Of a DNA stretch of 64,000 bases, positions 18,501 through 27,943 are shown in pieces. The notes below the pieces were generated by a model. That model made no database searches. It was given only the letters and a program-made list of their open reading frames with translations, and was not told the DNA's origin. Each line of letters begins with the position of its first letter. The stretch's first letter is position 1. The DNA comes from Comamonadaceae bacterium (GTDB lineage Bacteria; Pseudomonadota; Gammaproteobacteria; Burkholderiales; Burkholderiaceae_C), in the NCBI GenBank assembly GCA_021299875.1, contig JAJTEW010000007.1, forward strand, positions 1 through 64,000, read 5' to 3'. A program made the position numbers and the translations under genes.

Positions 18501-20666
18501 GTGAACGATGCCATCCGTTTTGTCCGTCAGCCCGTGGCCCTGGCTGTTGTTTTGTGTTGCGCATGGGGCGCCCATGCGCAGAATCCAGTGGCCCCAGCCA
18601 CGGCAGACCCGGGCGCGCTGTCGCCTGTGGTGGTGACGGGCGAGCGGTCTGGGGGCGGGGTGTGGCGCGGTGCTGCGTCCATTGATGTGGTCGATGGCGA
18701 TGCGTTGCGCGATGGGCAGGCCCAGATCAATCTGTCGGAGGGCTTGGCCGGGGTGCCGGGTTTGGTGATCCGCAACCGCCAAAACTATGCCCAAGACCTG
18801 CAAATTTCGGTCCGAGGCTATGGCGCTCGGGCCACTTTTGGGGTGCGCGGCGTGCGTTTGTTTGTCGATGGCATTCCGGCCAGTGCGCCAGACGGCTCGG
18901 GGCAAGTGGCCAATTTTCCACTGGGGGGCGCTGACCGCATCGAGGTGGTGCGCGGGCCTATGGCTGCGCTGTATGGCGCCTCATCGGGCGGTGCCTTGTT
19001 GCTCTACACCGAAGAGGGTCAGCACCCAGCCCAATGGCGCACCGGCATGGTCGCGGGGTCTGACGGTTTATGGCGGCTGTCGACGCAGGCGACCGGCAAA
19101 ACCGGTGTACCCAAAGAGCCGGGTTGGTCCTATGCCTTGGATGTGAGCCGCTTTGCCACCGACGGTGCACGGCCGCAGTCGGCGGCCGACCGGACCAATG
19201 CCAATCTGAAACTGTCGCGCCCGCACGAGGGTGGGCGCACGGTGTTGGTGTTCAACCAGCACAACAGTTTTGCATTGGATCCGCAGGGGTTAACACGTGC
19301 CGAGTTCGACGCCAATCCAAGCAAGACCAATGATGAGGCGTTGAAATTTAACACCCGCAAAACTGTGTCCCAAACGCAGCTCGGTTTGGCATTTGAGCAA
19401 GCCTTGGGTGGTGGCCACAAGTTGGAGTTGATGGGATATGGTGGTCAGCGGCAAGTGGTGCAGTTTCAATCCATCTCTAAAATTGCCCAGGGATTTGCGG
19501 GCAGTTCTGGCGGTGTGATTGATCTAGACCGAGATTACTGGGGTTGGAATGCCCGTTGGCGCCACGAGGGCGATTGGCAAGGTGGGCGTTTGTCGCTCAG
19601 CGCGGGATTGGCTTCAGACCATCAAAGCGACCAGCGCAAGGGCTTCGAAAACTTCAAAGACGGCGTGGACGGTGTGTTGGGTGATCCAAAGCGAAACGAG
19701 GTTAACCGTGCCAGCACGCTCGACCCTTATCTGCAGGCCGAATGGCGTTCCAAAGACCTGACGCTCATGGGCGGTGTGCGTCAGACGCGAACCGAATACG
19801 AGTCCTCCGACCGATACGTGGTTGCAGGAAACGGAGATGACAGTGGCCGCAAGACCTTCCAGGCCACCTTGCCCGTGGTGGGTGTGCGCTGGCAGTGGAC
19901 CCCTTCTGTGCAGGCCTTTGCCAGTTTGGGCAAAGGCTATGAAATCCCAACCCTCAACGAGGTGGCTTACCGCAGTGGTGGGGGCTCAGGCTTCAACACC
20001 CAACTCAATGCCGCCCGCAGCACCAGTGCCGAAATGGGCTTGCGTGGCCGTGCAGAGCGCTTTGGCTGGAATGCCACGGCCTTTGACATCCGCACCGACG
20101 ATGAGATCGTGGTTCAAAACAACTCAGGCGGACGCGCCACCTTCCAAAATGCGGGACGCACCCAACGCCAGGGCTTGGAGTTGTCAGGCAACTGGCGTCA
20201 AGGTCCGGTCAGCTTGGTTTCTGCTTTGACCTGGATGGAGGCAGAGTACCGGGATTCTTTTAAAACCTGTGATTCAACAGGCTGCACCACAACCAATAAC
20301 CGCCAAGCGAACGTGCCTGCGGGCAACCGCATTCCCGGCTTGCCCATGCAGCAGGTGTTCGTGCAAGCCGCTTGGGATACGGGCTGGGCGGGCAGTCGCG
20401 TGGTTTTTGAAACACGCCATGTGGGCCGCGTGATGGTCAATGACCGAAACAGCGACTCGGCGGTGGGCCACACCTTGTTCAACTTGGGCGTGCACTTCAA
20501 GCAAGACCGGGGCGATTGGACGCTGCGTGAGTTCATTCGGGTGGACAACCTGACCGACCGGCGCCATGTGGGCTCGGTCATCGTCAACGATGGCAACAGC
20601 CGCTTCTTTGAACCCGGTCTGGGCCGCAAGCTCTTGGTCGGTCTGGAGGCGCAGCGCCGGTTCTGA
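18501..20666 (+). CDS. TonB-dependent outer-membrane receptor
   Basis: About 721 residues with a signal peptide (cleavage likely after AHA), a TonB-box-like SPVVVTGE, a plug domain with NLSEGLAGVPGLVIRNRQNYAQDLQISVRGYGARATFGVRGVRLFVDGIPA, then a 22-strand barrel region ending in phenylalanine, as outer-membrane proteins do. The plug is closest in style to FecA/FpvA-like siderophore or PQQ-type receptors, but the ligand cannot be named. GTG at 18501 was chosen because AGAAAG lies about eight bases before it; a TTG at 18495 is the alternative. The 186-base upstream region has no Fur box that I could recognise. Confidence 0.93.
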   Translation: MNDAIRFVRQPVALAVVLCCAWGAHAQNPVAPATADPGALSPVVVTGERSGGGVWRGAASIDVVDGDALRDGQAQINLSEGLAGVPGLVIRNRQNYAQDLQISVRGYGARATFGVRGVRLFVDGIPASAPDGSGQVANFPLGGADRIEVVRGPMAALYGASSGGALLLYTEEGQHPAQWRTGMVAGSDGLWRLSTQATGKTGVPKEPGWSYALDVSRFATDGARPQSAADRTNANLKLSRPHEGGRTVLVFNQHNSFALDPQGLTRAEFDANPSKTNDEALKFNTRKTVSQTQLGLAFEQALGGGHKLELMGYGGQRQVVQFQSISKIAQGFAGSSGGVIDLDRDYWGWNARWRHEGDWQGGRLSLSAGLASDHQSDQRKGFENFKDGVDGVLGDPKRNEVNRASTLDPYLQAEWRSKDLTLMGGVRQTRTEYESSDRYVVAGNGDDSGRKTFQATLPVVGVRWQWTPSVQAFASLGKGYEIPTLNEVAYRSGGGSGFNTQLNAARSTSAEMGLRGRAERFGWNATAFDIRTDDEIVVQNNSGGRATFQNAGRTQRQGLELSGNWRQGPVSLVSALTWMEAEYRDSFKTCDSTGCTTTNNRQANVPAGNRIPGLPMQQVFVQAAWDTGWAGSRVVFETRHVGRVMVNDRNSDSAVGHTLFNLGVHFKQDRGDWTLREFIRVDNLTDRRHVGSVIVNDGNSRFFEPGLGRKLLVGLEAQRRF

Positions 20667-20739
20667 GGCTGTGGCCAGATCTGGGCCCGGTAAGATCCTC
20701 GTTTTGAGTTTTCCCACCCATTTCGAAGGATTGAACAAC

Positions 20740-21588
20740 ATGAGCATCCAGACCGTAGGCATCATTGGCGCAGGCACCATGGGCAATGGCATCGCACAGG
20801 CGTGTGCGGTGTCGGGCATCCAGGTGGTGATGGTTGATATCTCGGACGCGGCCGTGGCCAAGGGCGTGGCCACCGTAGCTAAAAGCCTGGACCGCTTGGT
20901 CAACAAAGAAAAAATCAGTGAGGCCGACAAGGCCTCAGCGCTGGCCCGCATCCAAGGCTCGACCAGCTACGACGACCTCAAGGGTGCGCAGCTGGTCATC
21001 GAGGCTGCCACCGAAAACCACGAGCTCAAAGTCAAGATCTTGAAGCAGCTGGACAGCCTGCTGGCGCCGAATGTGATCATCGCGTCCAACACCTCGTCGA
21101 TCTCGATCACCCAGTTGGCCGCGGCCACGCAGCGCGCGGACCGTTTCATTGGCATGCACTTTTTCAACCCCGTGCCCATGATGGCGCTGGTTGAAATCAT
21201 CCGCGGCTTGCAAACCAGCGACGCCACACACGACGCGGTGCACAACATGGCGCTGGCGCTGGGCAAGACCCCGATCACCGTGAAGAACGCCCCTGGCTTT
21301 GTGGTCAACCGCATCCTGGTGCCCATGATCAACGAAGCCTTCTTTGTGCTGGGTGAAGGCCTGGCCGAAGCCGAAGCCATTGATGCGGGCATGAAGCTTG
21401 GCTGTAACCAGCCCATTGGCCCTTTGGCGCTGGCCGACATGATTGGCCTCGATGTGTGCCTGGCCGTGATGGAGGTCTACCTCAAGGAATTCGGCGACAG
21501 CAAATACCGCCCCAGCCCGCTGCTCAAAGAAATGGTGGCTGCAGGCCGCTTGGGCCGCAAGACCGGTCAGGGCGTTTACACGTACTGA
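20740..21588 (+). CDS. 3-hydroxybutyryl-CoA dehydrogenase
   Basis: A 282-residue NAD-dependent enzyme oxidising (S)-3-hydroxyacyl-CoA to 3-ketoacyl-CoA. The Rossmann motif GIIGAGTMGNGIAQACA, the catalytic segment GMHFFNPVPMMALVEII and the C-terminal NQPIGPLALADMIGLD are all standard for the HbdA/PaaH family. AAGGA precedes the ATG at 20740. The enoyl-CoA hydratase gene starts one base after its stop, so the two likely act in sequence in short-chain acyl-CoA or PHB-related metabolism. Confidence 0.95.
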   Translation: MSIQTVGIIGAGTMGNGIAQACAVSGIQVVMVDISDAAVAKGVATVAKSLDRLVNKEKISEADKASALARIQGSTSYDDLKGAQLVIEAATENHELKVKILKQLDSLLAPNVIIASNTSSISITQLAAATQRADRFIGMHFFNPVPMMALVEIIRGLQTSDATHDAVHNMALALGKTPITVKNAPGFVVNRILVPMINEAFFVLGEGLAEAEAIDAGMKLGCNQPIGPLALADMIGLDVCLAVMEVYLKEFGDSKYRPSPLLKEMVAAGRLGRKTGQGVYTY

Positions 21589-21589
21589 G

Positions 21590-22396
21590 ATGCAGACCAC
21601 CCACCACCCCGAAGGCCAGATCGATTGCACCGTGCACGGTGCAGTCCTGCAAATTGGCATCAACCGACCCGCCAAGCGCAATGGCTTCACGCCCAAGATG
21701 TTCCGCGAGTTGGGCGAGGCCTACACCCGCTTGGACGACGACCCGGCGCTGCGCGTGGGCGTGCTGTACGCGGCGGGTGACCACTTCACCGCCGGGCTGG
21801 ATTTGCCCACGATCGCGCCCCTGATGCAGCGTGGCGAAAAGGCCGTGCCGCTGGGCTTGGTCGATCCCCTGAATTTGGGCATGGAGGGCTACCGCCGCCG
21901 CGTCAAGCCGATGGTGGTGGCGGTGCAGGGCATCACCTACACGCTGGGCATTGAATTGATGCTGGCGGCCGACATCGTGGTCGCGGCCGACGACTGCCGG
22001 TTCTCGCAACTGGAAGTACAGCGCGGCATCATGGCCACGGGCGGTGCCACGCTGCGCATGGCCGAGCGGGCGGGTTCGGGCAATGCGCTGTTGCACCTGC
22101 TCACGGCCGATGTGTTCGACAGCGCCGAAGCCCTGCGCCTGAACTTTGTGCAAAAGGTGGTGCCCGCCAGTGGCCTCTTGCCCGAGGCCTTGCGCATCGC
22201 TGAATTGATCGCGGCCCAAGCCCCGTTGGCGGTGGTGGCCACGCGGCAAAACGTGCTCAAAGCGGTGGAGCACGGACCGCTGGTGGCCATGCAGGATTTT
22301 TTGCCGGTGCAGCAGCGCTTGTCGCGCAGCGAGGACGCGACCGAAGGCGTGCGCTCGTTTGTCGAAAAACGCGCCGCCCGATTCAGCGGGCATTGA
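21590..22396 (+). CDS. Enoyl-CoA hydratase/isomerase family protein
   Basis: A crotonase-fold protein of 268 residues. Oxyanion-hole segments are YAAGDHFTAGLDL and GITYTLGIELMLAADIVV. The first catalytic glutamate is kept in SQLEVQRGI, but the usual GGTQRL block is replaced by GGATLRM, so activity may be isomerase- or hydratase-like on a branched substrate. It is translationally adjacent to the 3-hydroxybutyryl-CoA dehydrogenase gene (one base). Confidence 0.9.
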   Translation: MQTTHHPEGQIDCTVHGAVLQIGINRPAKRNGFTPKMFRELGEAYTRLDDDPALRVGVLYAAGDHFTAGLDLPTIAPLMQRGEKAVPLGLVDPLNLGMEGYRRRVKPMVVAVQGITYTLGIELMLAADIVVAADDCRFSQLEVQRGIMATGGATLRMAERAGSGNALLHLLTADVFDSAEALRLNFVQKVVPASGLLPEALRIAELIAAQAPLAVVATRQNVLKAVEHGPLVAMQDFLPVQQRLSRSEDATEGVRSFVEKRAARFSGH

Positions 22397-22469
22397 GCCG
22401 CTTAGTTGGGGTGCAAGAACGGGTGGCGGCGCGCACTGAAGACGCTCAGGTGTGCCCCACAATCGGCGC

Positions 22470-23489
22470 ATGACCGACACGAACGCCTTGCATCCCTACG
22501 CCGCCCTCACGCCCGACCGGGTGATGGACGCCTTGCAGGACCTGGGTCTGTGGCCCGATGGCCGGTTGCTGGCGCTCAGCTCTTACGAAAACCGTGTCTA
22601 CCGTGCGCACCTGGACGAACCTGTGCAAGGCAACTCGGCGGTGGTGCTCAAGTTTTACCGGCCCGGGCGCTGGAGCCGAGAACAGATTCAGGAAGAACAC
22701 GACTTCGCGGCCGAGTTGCTGGCGGCCGAAGTGCCGGTGGTGCCCCCCATGCGCTTGAATGATCAGACCTTGCACACCAGCGCAGGTTTTGACTTTTCGG
22801 TCAGCCCCTTGCGCGGCGGCCGTGCGCCCGAGCTGGATGATTTTGAAGTCCTCGAATGGATCGGACGCTTTCTGGCCCGCATCCACACCGTGGGCGCGGC
22901 CAAGCCCTTTGCGCACCGCCCCACGCTCGACGTGCAAACCTTTGCGCTCGAGCCCGCCGAGTGGCTGCAAACGCACCAGATGATTCCGTTGGAGGTCGAA
23001 CGTGAATGGCGCGAGGCCTTTGCTGCAGCGCTGGCCTTGGTGCAAGAAAAAATGGCGCAAGGTGCCGCAGACCGCCGCCTGATCCGCCTGCATGGCGACT
23101 GCCACCCCGGCAACATCTTGTGGACACCTGCCGAGCTGCCTGGTGGCGGCCCGCACTTTGTGGACCTGGACGACGCCCGCATGGGCCCGGCCGTGCAAGA
23201 CCTGTGGATGCTGCTGTCGGGCGACCGCGCTCAGCGCACACAACAACTGTCGGCTTTGCTCGAGGGGTACGAGCAGGTGCGCGACTTCGACCGGTCCGAG
23301 CTGAACCTGATCGAGCCGCTGCGCACCTTGCGCTTGATCCACTACAGCGCCTGGTTGGCCCGGCGTTGGCAAGACCCGATTTTCCCGGTCAACTTTCCGT
23401 GGTTCGGTACACCCGACTATTGGCGCGGTCAGGTGCTGATGCTGCAAGAGCAAGTCGAGCAGATGCAGGAAGCGACGCTGGTGGTGTGA
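22470..23489 (+). CDS. Stress-response serine/threonine kinase, SrkA (YihE)-like
   Basis: A 339-residue APH/choline-kinase-fold protein. It has the phosphate loop region SSYENRVYRAHL, the catalytic HGDCHPGNILW (HxDxxxxN form) and the metal-binding DLDDARMGPAVQDLWMLLSG. These are the hallmarks of SrkA/YihE, a kinase that in E. coli counteracts stress-induced cell death. The ATG at 22470 gives MTDTNALHPYAALTPDRVM, as in the family. Its stop overlaps the GTG of the MFS gene. Confidence 0.9.
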   Translation: MTDTNALHPYAALTPDRVMDALQDLGLWPDGRLLALSSYENRVYRAHLDEPVQGNSAVVLKFYRPGRWSREQIQEEHDFAAELLAAEVPVVPPMRLNDQTLHTSAGFDFSVSPLRGGRAPELDDFEVLEWIGRFLARIHTVGAAKPFAHRPTLDVQTFALEPAEWLQTHQMIPLEVEREWREAFAAALALVQEKMAQGAADRRLIRLHGDCHPGNILWTPAELPGGGPHFVDLDDARMGPAVQDLWMLLSGDRAQRTQQLSALLEGYEQVRDFDRSELNLIEPLRTLRLIHYSAWLARRWQDPIFPVNFPWFGTPDYWRGQVLMLQEQVEQMQEATLVV

Positions 23490-24745
23490 GCAAATTGACA
23501 GAACCCCACCCCCGCACGCCTTTTCTGGGCTTTGCCGTCGTCGGCTGCGGTGCCGCGATCGCACCGCTTGACTTTGCGGTCAACATGGCTTTTCCCGCCA
23601 TGACCGAAGCCTTTGCCTTGGCTACAGCGGACATCCGCTGGGTGGCAGTTTGCTACGTCGTTACGTATGGCAGCTTGATGCTGTTTTGCGGCGTGTTGGG
23701 GGACCGTTTGGGGCACTTGCGCGTGTTTCGCTGGGGCTTGGGGCTGTCGGCTCTGGGTTTGGCGGCCTGCGCGGCGGCACCGACGTATGGCGGGCTGCTG
23801 GCCGGGCGGGTCTTGCAAGGCGTTGGTGTGGCGCTGACCTTGTCCTGCGCGCCAGCCTTGGCCATGGGCTTGCTGGCCACAGGGCAGCGCACGCAGGCGC
23901 TGGCGGTGTATGGCGCCATGTTCGCGGGGGCCGGTTTGCTGGCCCCATTGCTGGGGGGCCTGAGCATGCTGCACTGGGGCTGGGCTGGGGTGTACGGTTT
24001 TCGGATCCCGATTGTGTTGTTGGCTTGGCTTTGCACGCCTTGGCTGGCCCGACGGCTGCGCGCGCAGACCTTGAGCGTCCCCGGTGATGCCAGCCCAGCG
24101 AGCAGCGTGCGTGGAGTGTGGGGCCTGATGCGGCGCGATACCGATTTCGCCTGGACCAACCTGGTCAATGTGGGCGTCCAGTTTTGCAGCTTCACCGTTG
24201 CCCTGAGCCTGCCCTATGCCCTGCCAGCTGCCGGCTGGGGCGGCACCGCCACGGGTGCCATGTTGGCCCTTTGGCTTTTGGGTGTGCTTGTGGGTTCGAG
24301 CGTAGCGCCTGCGCTGCTGCGGCGCATGAGCCTGAGGGCTGCGGACCATTGGGCGCAAGGGGTCATGGCCTTGGGGTTGGCCTGGATCGGCGCTGTGTCG
24401 ATGGCGCAAGCCTGGCCCTTCATGGCCCTGGCCTTGGTGTTTCAGGGCGTGGGCTTGGGGGTGTTTCAGGTGGTCTACGCCGACCAGGTGGTGGCCAGCT
24501 TGCCGGACTCGGCGCGGGGCCTGTCGGGCAGTCTGACCTTGGTGACCCGTACCGTAGGCATTGTGGCCGCCGCCATGGTTTGGCTGTGGTTGATGCAATG
24601 GCTGCAAACCCAAGCCTTGGGGCAAGGCGCAGCACCCCCTCAGGCCATTTGGGCGGGCACCATGGGTCTTATGCCCTGGGCCGCAGGAGTGGCCTGGGTG
24701 TTGGTGGGGCTGAGTGCGTGGCGTCAGACCAGGCGCGCGGGCTGA
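23486..24745 (+). CDS. MFS transporter
   Basis: A 419-residue inner-membrane protein with about twelve hydrophobic helices. The loop GDRLGHLRVFRWG between helices 2 and 3 is the MFS motif A (G-D-R-x-G-x-x), and ALTLSCAPALAMGLL plus GAMFAGAGLLAPLLGG fit helices 4 and 5 of drug-export-type families. The reading frame is open further upstream over the kinase gene, but GTG at 23486, overlapping the kinase stop (GTGA), gives MSKLTEPHPRTPFLGFAVVG and the correct first helix. Substrate unknown. Confidence 0.9.
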   Translation: MSKLTEPHPRTPFLGFAVVGCGAAIAPLDFAVNMAFPAMTEAFALATADIRWVAVCYVVTYGSLMLFCGVLGDRLGHLRVFRWGLGLSALGLAACAAAPTYGGLLAGRVLQGVGVALTLSCAPALAMGLLATGQRTQALAVYGAMFAGAGLLAPLLGGLSMLHWGWAGVYGFRIPIVLLAWLCTPWLARRLRAQTLSVPGDASPASSVRGVWGLMRRDTDFAWTNLVNVGVQFCSFTVALSLPYALPAAGWGGTATGAMLALWLLGVLVGSSVAPALLRRMSLRAADHWAQGVMALGLAWIGAVSMAQAWPFMALALVFQGVGLGVFQVVYADQVVASLPDSARGLSGSLTLVTRTVGIVAAAMVWLWLMQWLQTQALGQGAAPPQAIWAGTMGLMPWAAGVAWVLVGLSAWRQTRRAG

Positions 24746-24916
24746 GCAGCGATCAGGACTTCAGGCTCGGTGCCGTTCAGTTTGCAAATGGCGCGGTACA
24801 AATTCTCCCGACGCATGCCCGAGCCGATTTGTGACAGATCGCCATGCAGGCTTGTGCGACCACTGGAAAGCCTGTGGCCAAGCGCTTTAGGGTACTTTTT
24901 TCCGTGACAGTGTCGA

Positions 24917-26884
24917 TCAGCTCAGCAAGGCGTTGACCCGCTTCACATAAGCCGCAGGGTCTGCGGGCAGGCCGCCTTCGGCCAGCAGGGCTTGGTCAAA
25001 CAAGATGTGCGCCAGGTCATGGAAGTGCACCGAGCCATCGAGTTTTTTGACCAGCGCATGCTCGGGGTTGACCTCGAGTACCGGCTTGACTTCAGGCGCT
25101 TGTTGACCGGCTTGTTTGAGCATGCGGGCCAGTTGCATGCTCATGCCGTCGTCGGTCACCACCAAGCAGGCGGGGCTGTCCACCAAGCGGCTGGTCACGC
25201 GCACGTCTTCGGCTTTGTCTTTCAGCGCTTCTTTGAGCTTGACCAGCACGGGCTTGAAGGTTTCGGCGGCTTCCTCGGCGGCTTTTTTCTCTTCTTCGTC
25301 TTGCAGCTTGCCCAGATCAAATGCGCCCTTGGCCACGCTTTGCAGCGGGGTGCCCTCAAACTCGTGCACAAAGTTCAGCGCCCACTCGTCCACGCGGTCG
25401 GTCATCAGCAGCACTTCGATGCCTTTTTTCTTGAAGACTTCCAGCTGCGGGCTGTTCTTGGCGGCGGCCAAGGTGTCGGCCGTGATGTAGTAAATCGCGT
25501 CCTGGCCTTCCTTCATGCGGGCCTTGTAGTCGGCAAAACTCACACTCACGGTGTCATGGGTCGATGAGGCAAAACGCAGGAGCTTGGACAAGCGAGCTTG
25601 GTTGCCAAAGTCTTCGCCCAAACCTTCCTTCAGCACCGCGCCGAACTCGGCGTAGAACCGGGTGTACTGGCCGAGTTGGGCTTGGTCTTCCTCGCTTAAA
25701 ACATCGGTCACACCGTCTGTGCTTTCTGGCGCTTTGTCGTGTTTGGCCAAGTCTTCCAGCATCGACAACACGCGCTTGGTGCAGCCTTCGCGGATGGCTT
25801 TGACATCGCGGCTTTCTTGCAGCAGTTCGCGGCTCACGTTCAGCGGCAAGTCGGCAGAGTCCACCACCCCTTTGACAAAGCGCAGGTAGCTGGGCATCAG
25901 GGCTTCGGCTTCGTCCATGATGAAGACTCGCTTCACATACAGCTTGATGCCGGCTTTTTTGTCGCGGTTCCACAAATCCTGCGGCGCCTTGCTGGGGATG
26001 TAGAGCAGCTGGGTGTACTCGGTGCTGCCTTCCACGCGGTTGTGCGTCCACGTCAGGGGGGCCTCGAAGTCGCGGCTGATTTGTTTGTAGAAATCAGCGT
26101 ACTGCTCATCGCTGATGTCTTTCTTGGGACGGGTCCACAAAGCGCTGGCTTTGTTGATGGTTTCCCACTCGCCGGTTTTGAGCATGGCACCGGGTTGGCG
26201 GCCGCCTTTTTCGTCGTTGGGATCGATCAGCTCGCCGTCTTTCCACTCTTCCTTTTCCATCAAGATGGGCAAGCTGATGTGGTCGGAATATTTGCCGACG
26301 ATTTCCTTGAGCTTCCAGGTGTTGGCGTATTCCAAGGCCTCTTCGCGCAAATGCAAGATCACGCTGGTGCCGCGTTCGGCGCGGGTGAGGGTCTCGACCT
26401 CAAAGTCACCGGTGCCGCCGCTGATCCAGCGCACGCCATCTTCGGCCTTGACCCCTGCGCGGCGTGTTTCGACGGTGATCTTGTCGGCCACGATGAAGCC
26501 AGAATAAAAGCCCACGCCGAATTGACCGATCAGCTGGGCGTCCGACTTCTGATCGCCGCTCAGCTTGCTCACGAAGTCCTTGGTGCCGCTCTTGGCGATC
26601 GTGCCCAGATGGTCGATGGCTTCTTGCGCCGTCATGCCAATGCCGTTGTCGGTGATGGTGAGCGTCTTGGCCGCTTTGTCGAAAGACAAGCGCACTTGCA
26701 AATCGGGCGCGTCTTCGTACAGCGCGTTGTTGTTCAGCGCTTCAAAGCGCAGTTTGTCGCAGGCGTCAGACGCGTTGGAGATCAACTCGCGCAGAAAAAT
26801 CTCTTGGTTGGAATACAGCGAATGGGTGACCAGGTGCAGAAGTTGCGCGACTTCGGCCTGAAAGGCATGGGTTTGTTTGCTCAT
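24917..26884 (-). CDS. htpG: Molecular chaperone HtpG (Hsp90)
   Basis: Cytosolic Hsp90 of 655 residues. The N-terminal ATPase domain has [41 protein letters not shown] and [15 protein letters not shown]; the middle domain has the catalytic-arginine loop [19 protein letters not shown]; the C-terminal dimerisation domain follows. No MEEVD tail, as expected in bacteria. The upstream 80 bases contain a good sigma-32-type promoter (see that entry), consistent with heat induction. A 171-base stretch between its stop and the MFS gene has no clear gene. Confidence 0.98.
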   Translation of the reverse strand: MSKQTHAFQAEVAQLLHLVTHSLYSNQEIFLRELISNASDACDKLRFEALNNNALYEDAPDLQVRLSFDKAAKTLTITDNGIGMTAQEAIDHLGTIAKSGTKDFVSKLSGDQKSDAQLIGQFGVGFYSGFIVADKITVETRRAGVKAEDGVRWISGGTGDFEVETLTRAERGTSVILHLREEALEYANTWKLKEIVGKYSDHISLPILMEKEEWKDGELIDPNDEKGGRQPGAMLKTGEWETINKASALWTRPKKDISDEQYADFYKQISRDFEAPLTWTHNRVEGSTEYTQLLYIPSKAPQDLWNRDKKAGIKLYVKRVFIMDEAEALMPSYLRFVKGVVDSADLPLNVSRELLQESRDVKAIREGCTKRVLSMLEDLAKHDKAPESTDGVTDVLSEEDQAQLGQYTRFYAEFGAVLKEGLGEDFGNQARLSKLLRFASSTHDTVSVSFADYKARMKEGQDAIYYITADTLAAAKNSPQLEVFKKKGIEVLLMTDRVDEWALNFVHEFEGTPLQSVAKGAFDLGKLQDEEEKKAAEEAAETFKPVLVKLKEALKDKAEDVRVTSRLVDSPACLVVTDDGMSMQLARMLKQAGQQAPEVKPVLEVNPEHALVKKLDGSVHFHDLAHILFDQALLAEGGLPADPAAYVKRVNALLS

Positions 26885-26910
26885 AGCGGTTCAACAGTCA
26901 AAAAAAGATC

Positions 26911-26941
26911 GGAAAACAAGAACGCCCCACAGCTTGGGGCG
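26911..26941 (-). terminator. Hairpin terminator of the pseudouridine synthase gene
   Basis: On the minus strand CGCCCCA (26941-26935) pairs with TGGGGCG (26929-26923) around a five-base loop, followed by TTCTTGTTTT. The stem is seven GC-rich pairs. The same bases contain the -10 region of the htpG promoter, so one element seems to end one transcript and start the next. Confidence 0.65.
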
Positions 26942-26959
26942 TGGCGGGAGAATTTCAAG
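26931..26959 (-). promoter_or_regulatory. Sigma-32 (heat-shock) promoter of htpG
   Basis: Read on the minus strand, CTTGAAA (26959-26953) is followed 13 bases later by CCCCAAGCT (26939-26931). The E. coli sigma-32 consensus is CTTGAA, 13-17 bases, CCCCAT-N-T, so the -35 is exact and the -10 matches CCCCA. Counted from CTTGAA the spacer is 14, as in dnaK P1. The -35 lies just three bases beyond the stop codon of the upstream pseudouridine synthase gene. Confidence 0.8.
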
Positions 26960-26962
26960 AGG

Positions 26963-27871
26963 TCAAAATGACTCGTTGGGGCCCAAATACCGCCAAGTCC
27001 CCGCCGGCATCTGCCCCAATTGCACACCCCCCATGCGGATGCGTTTGAGGCCCACCACCTTCAGGCCGACTTGTTCGCACATGCGGCGGATTTGGCGTTT
27101 TTTGCCTTCGGTCAGCACAAAACGCAGCTGTTCCGGGTTTTGCCAGTCCACTTTGGCGGGCTTGAGGGGTTTGCCGTCCAGGCTCAGGCCGTGGCGCAGG
27201 CGCTCGAGCAGCGCCTTGGGGAAGACGGCTTGCACGTTGGCACTGACCCGGTCGAAGTCGCCAATGGTGGTGAGCTGGTTGGCTTTGCCGCCATAAGTGG
27301 CTGACGCAGCGGCGGCGGCGGCGGTGTTTTCGTGGCCGGTGTAGGCCACACGCACCAGGTACTCTTTTTCCATCTCCGAGTCTTCGCCGATCAGCTGGCG
27401 CGCCACCCGGCCGTCTTGCGTCAGCACCAGCAGGCCGGTGGAGTCGATGTCCAGGCGACCAGCTGGGGCCAGTCCGCGCAAGTGGGGCGGGGTGAAGCGC
27501 AGCTTGGACGGGTCGCCGCCCCAATGGCTGCGGGGGTTGATCAGGGAGATGGCGGGCTCGTGCCCGTCTTCGGCCTGGCCGCTCACATAGCCCATGGGCT
27601 TGTGCAAAAGAATAGTCACTTGCCGGTCTTGCTGTTGCTCGGCGGCTTTGTCGATGGTGATGCGGTCAGACAGCGTGACTTGCTGGCCCATGCTGGCAGG
27701 CAGACCATTGACCTTGACCCAGCCTTGTTCGATCCAGGCGTCGGCTTCGCGGCGCGAGCACATGCGCAATTCGGCCATGCGCTTGTTGAGGCGCGAGGTG
27801 CCACTGGGCGCTGCGGCCTCGCCTTTGCCTTCAGGTCGTGGGGCGCGTTGGAATGCCGGCGGCTGGGTCAT
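26963..27871 (-). CDS. 23S rRNA pseudouridine synthase, RsuA/RluF family
   Basis: Isomerises uridine to pseudouridine in ribosomal RNA. The 302-residue protein starts with a basic tail, then an S4 RNA-binding domain (about residues 25-75: [31 protein letters not shown]), then the catalytic domain with GRLD (catalytic aspartate 141) in [15 protein letters not shown] and the C-terminal [27 protein letters not shown]. The KKRQIRRM block with the S4 domain is closest to RluF/RluB-type enzymes; the exact target nucleotide is not decided. Insert of alanines near residue 195 is low-complexity. Confidence 0.92.
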   Translation of the reverse strand: MTQPPAFQRAPRPEGKGEAAAPSGTSRLNKRMAELRMCSRREADAWIEQGWVKVNGLPASMGQQVTLSDRITIDKAAEQQQDRQVTILLHKPMGYVSGQAEDGHEPAISLINPRSHWGGDPSKLRFTPPHLRGLAPAGRLDIDSTGLLVLTQDGRVARQLIGEDSEMEKEYLVRVAYTGHENTAAAAAASATYGGKANQLTTIGDFDRVSANVQAVFPKALLERLRHGLSLDGKPLKPAKVDWQNPEQLRFVLTEGKKRQIRRMCEQVGLKVVGLKRIRMGGVQLGQMPAGTWRYLGPNESF

Positions 27872-27885
27872 GGGTCTGCAGAGTC

Positions 27886-27930
27886 AAAAATAGGGGACGA
27901 ATGGGCAAGACCGCCATTGTCCCTTTTTTT
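27886..27930. terminator. Bidirectional terminator between cytochrome c and pseudouridine synthase genes
   Basis: GGGAC (27894-27898) pairs with GTCCC (27919-27923), and AATGG (27900-27904) with CCATT (27914-27918), giving a ten-pair stem with a single bulged G. A run of seven T follows on the plus strand and, on the minus strand, TATTTTT. The minus-strand sense ends the cytochrome c transcript. Confidence 0.75.
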
Positions 27931-27943
27931 GCAGCCCAGGCAT

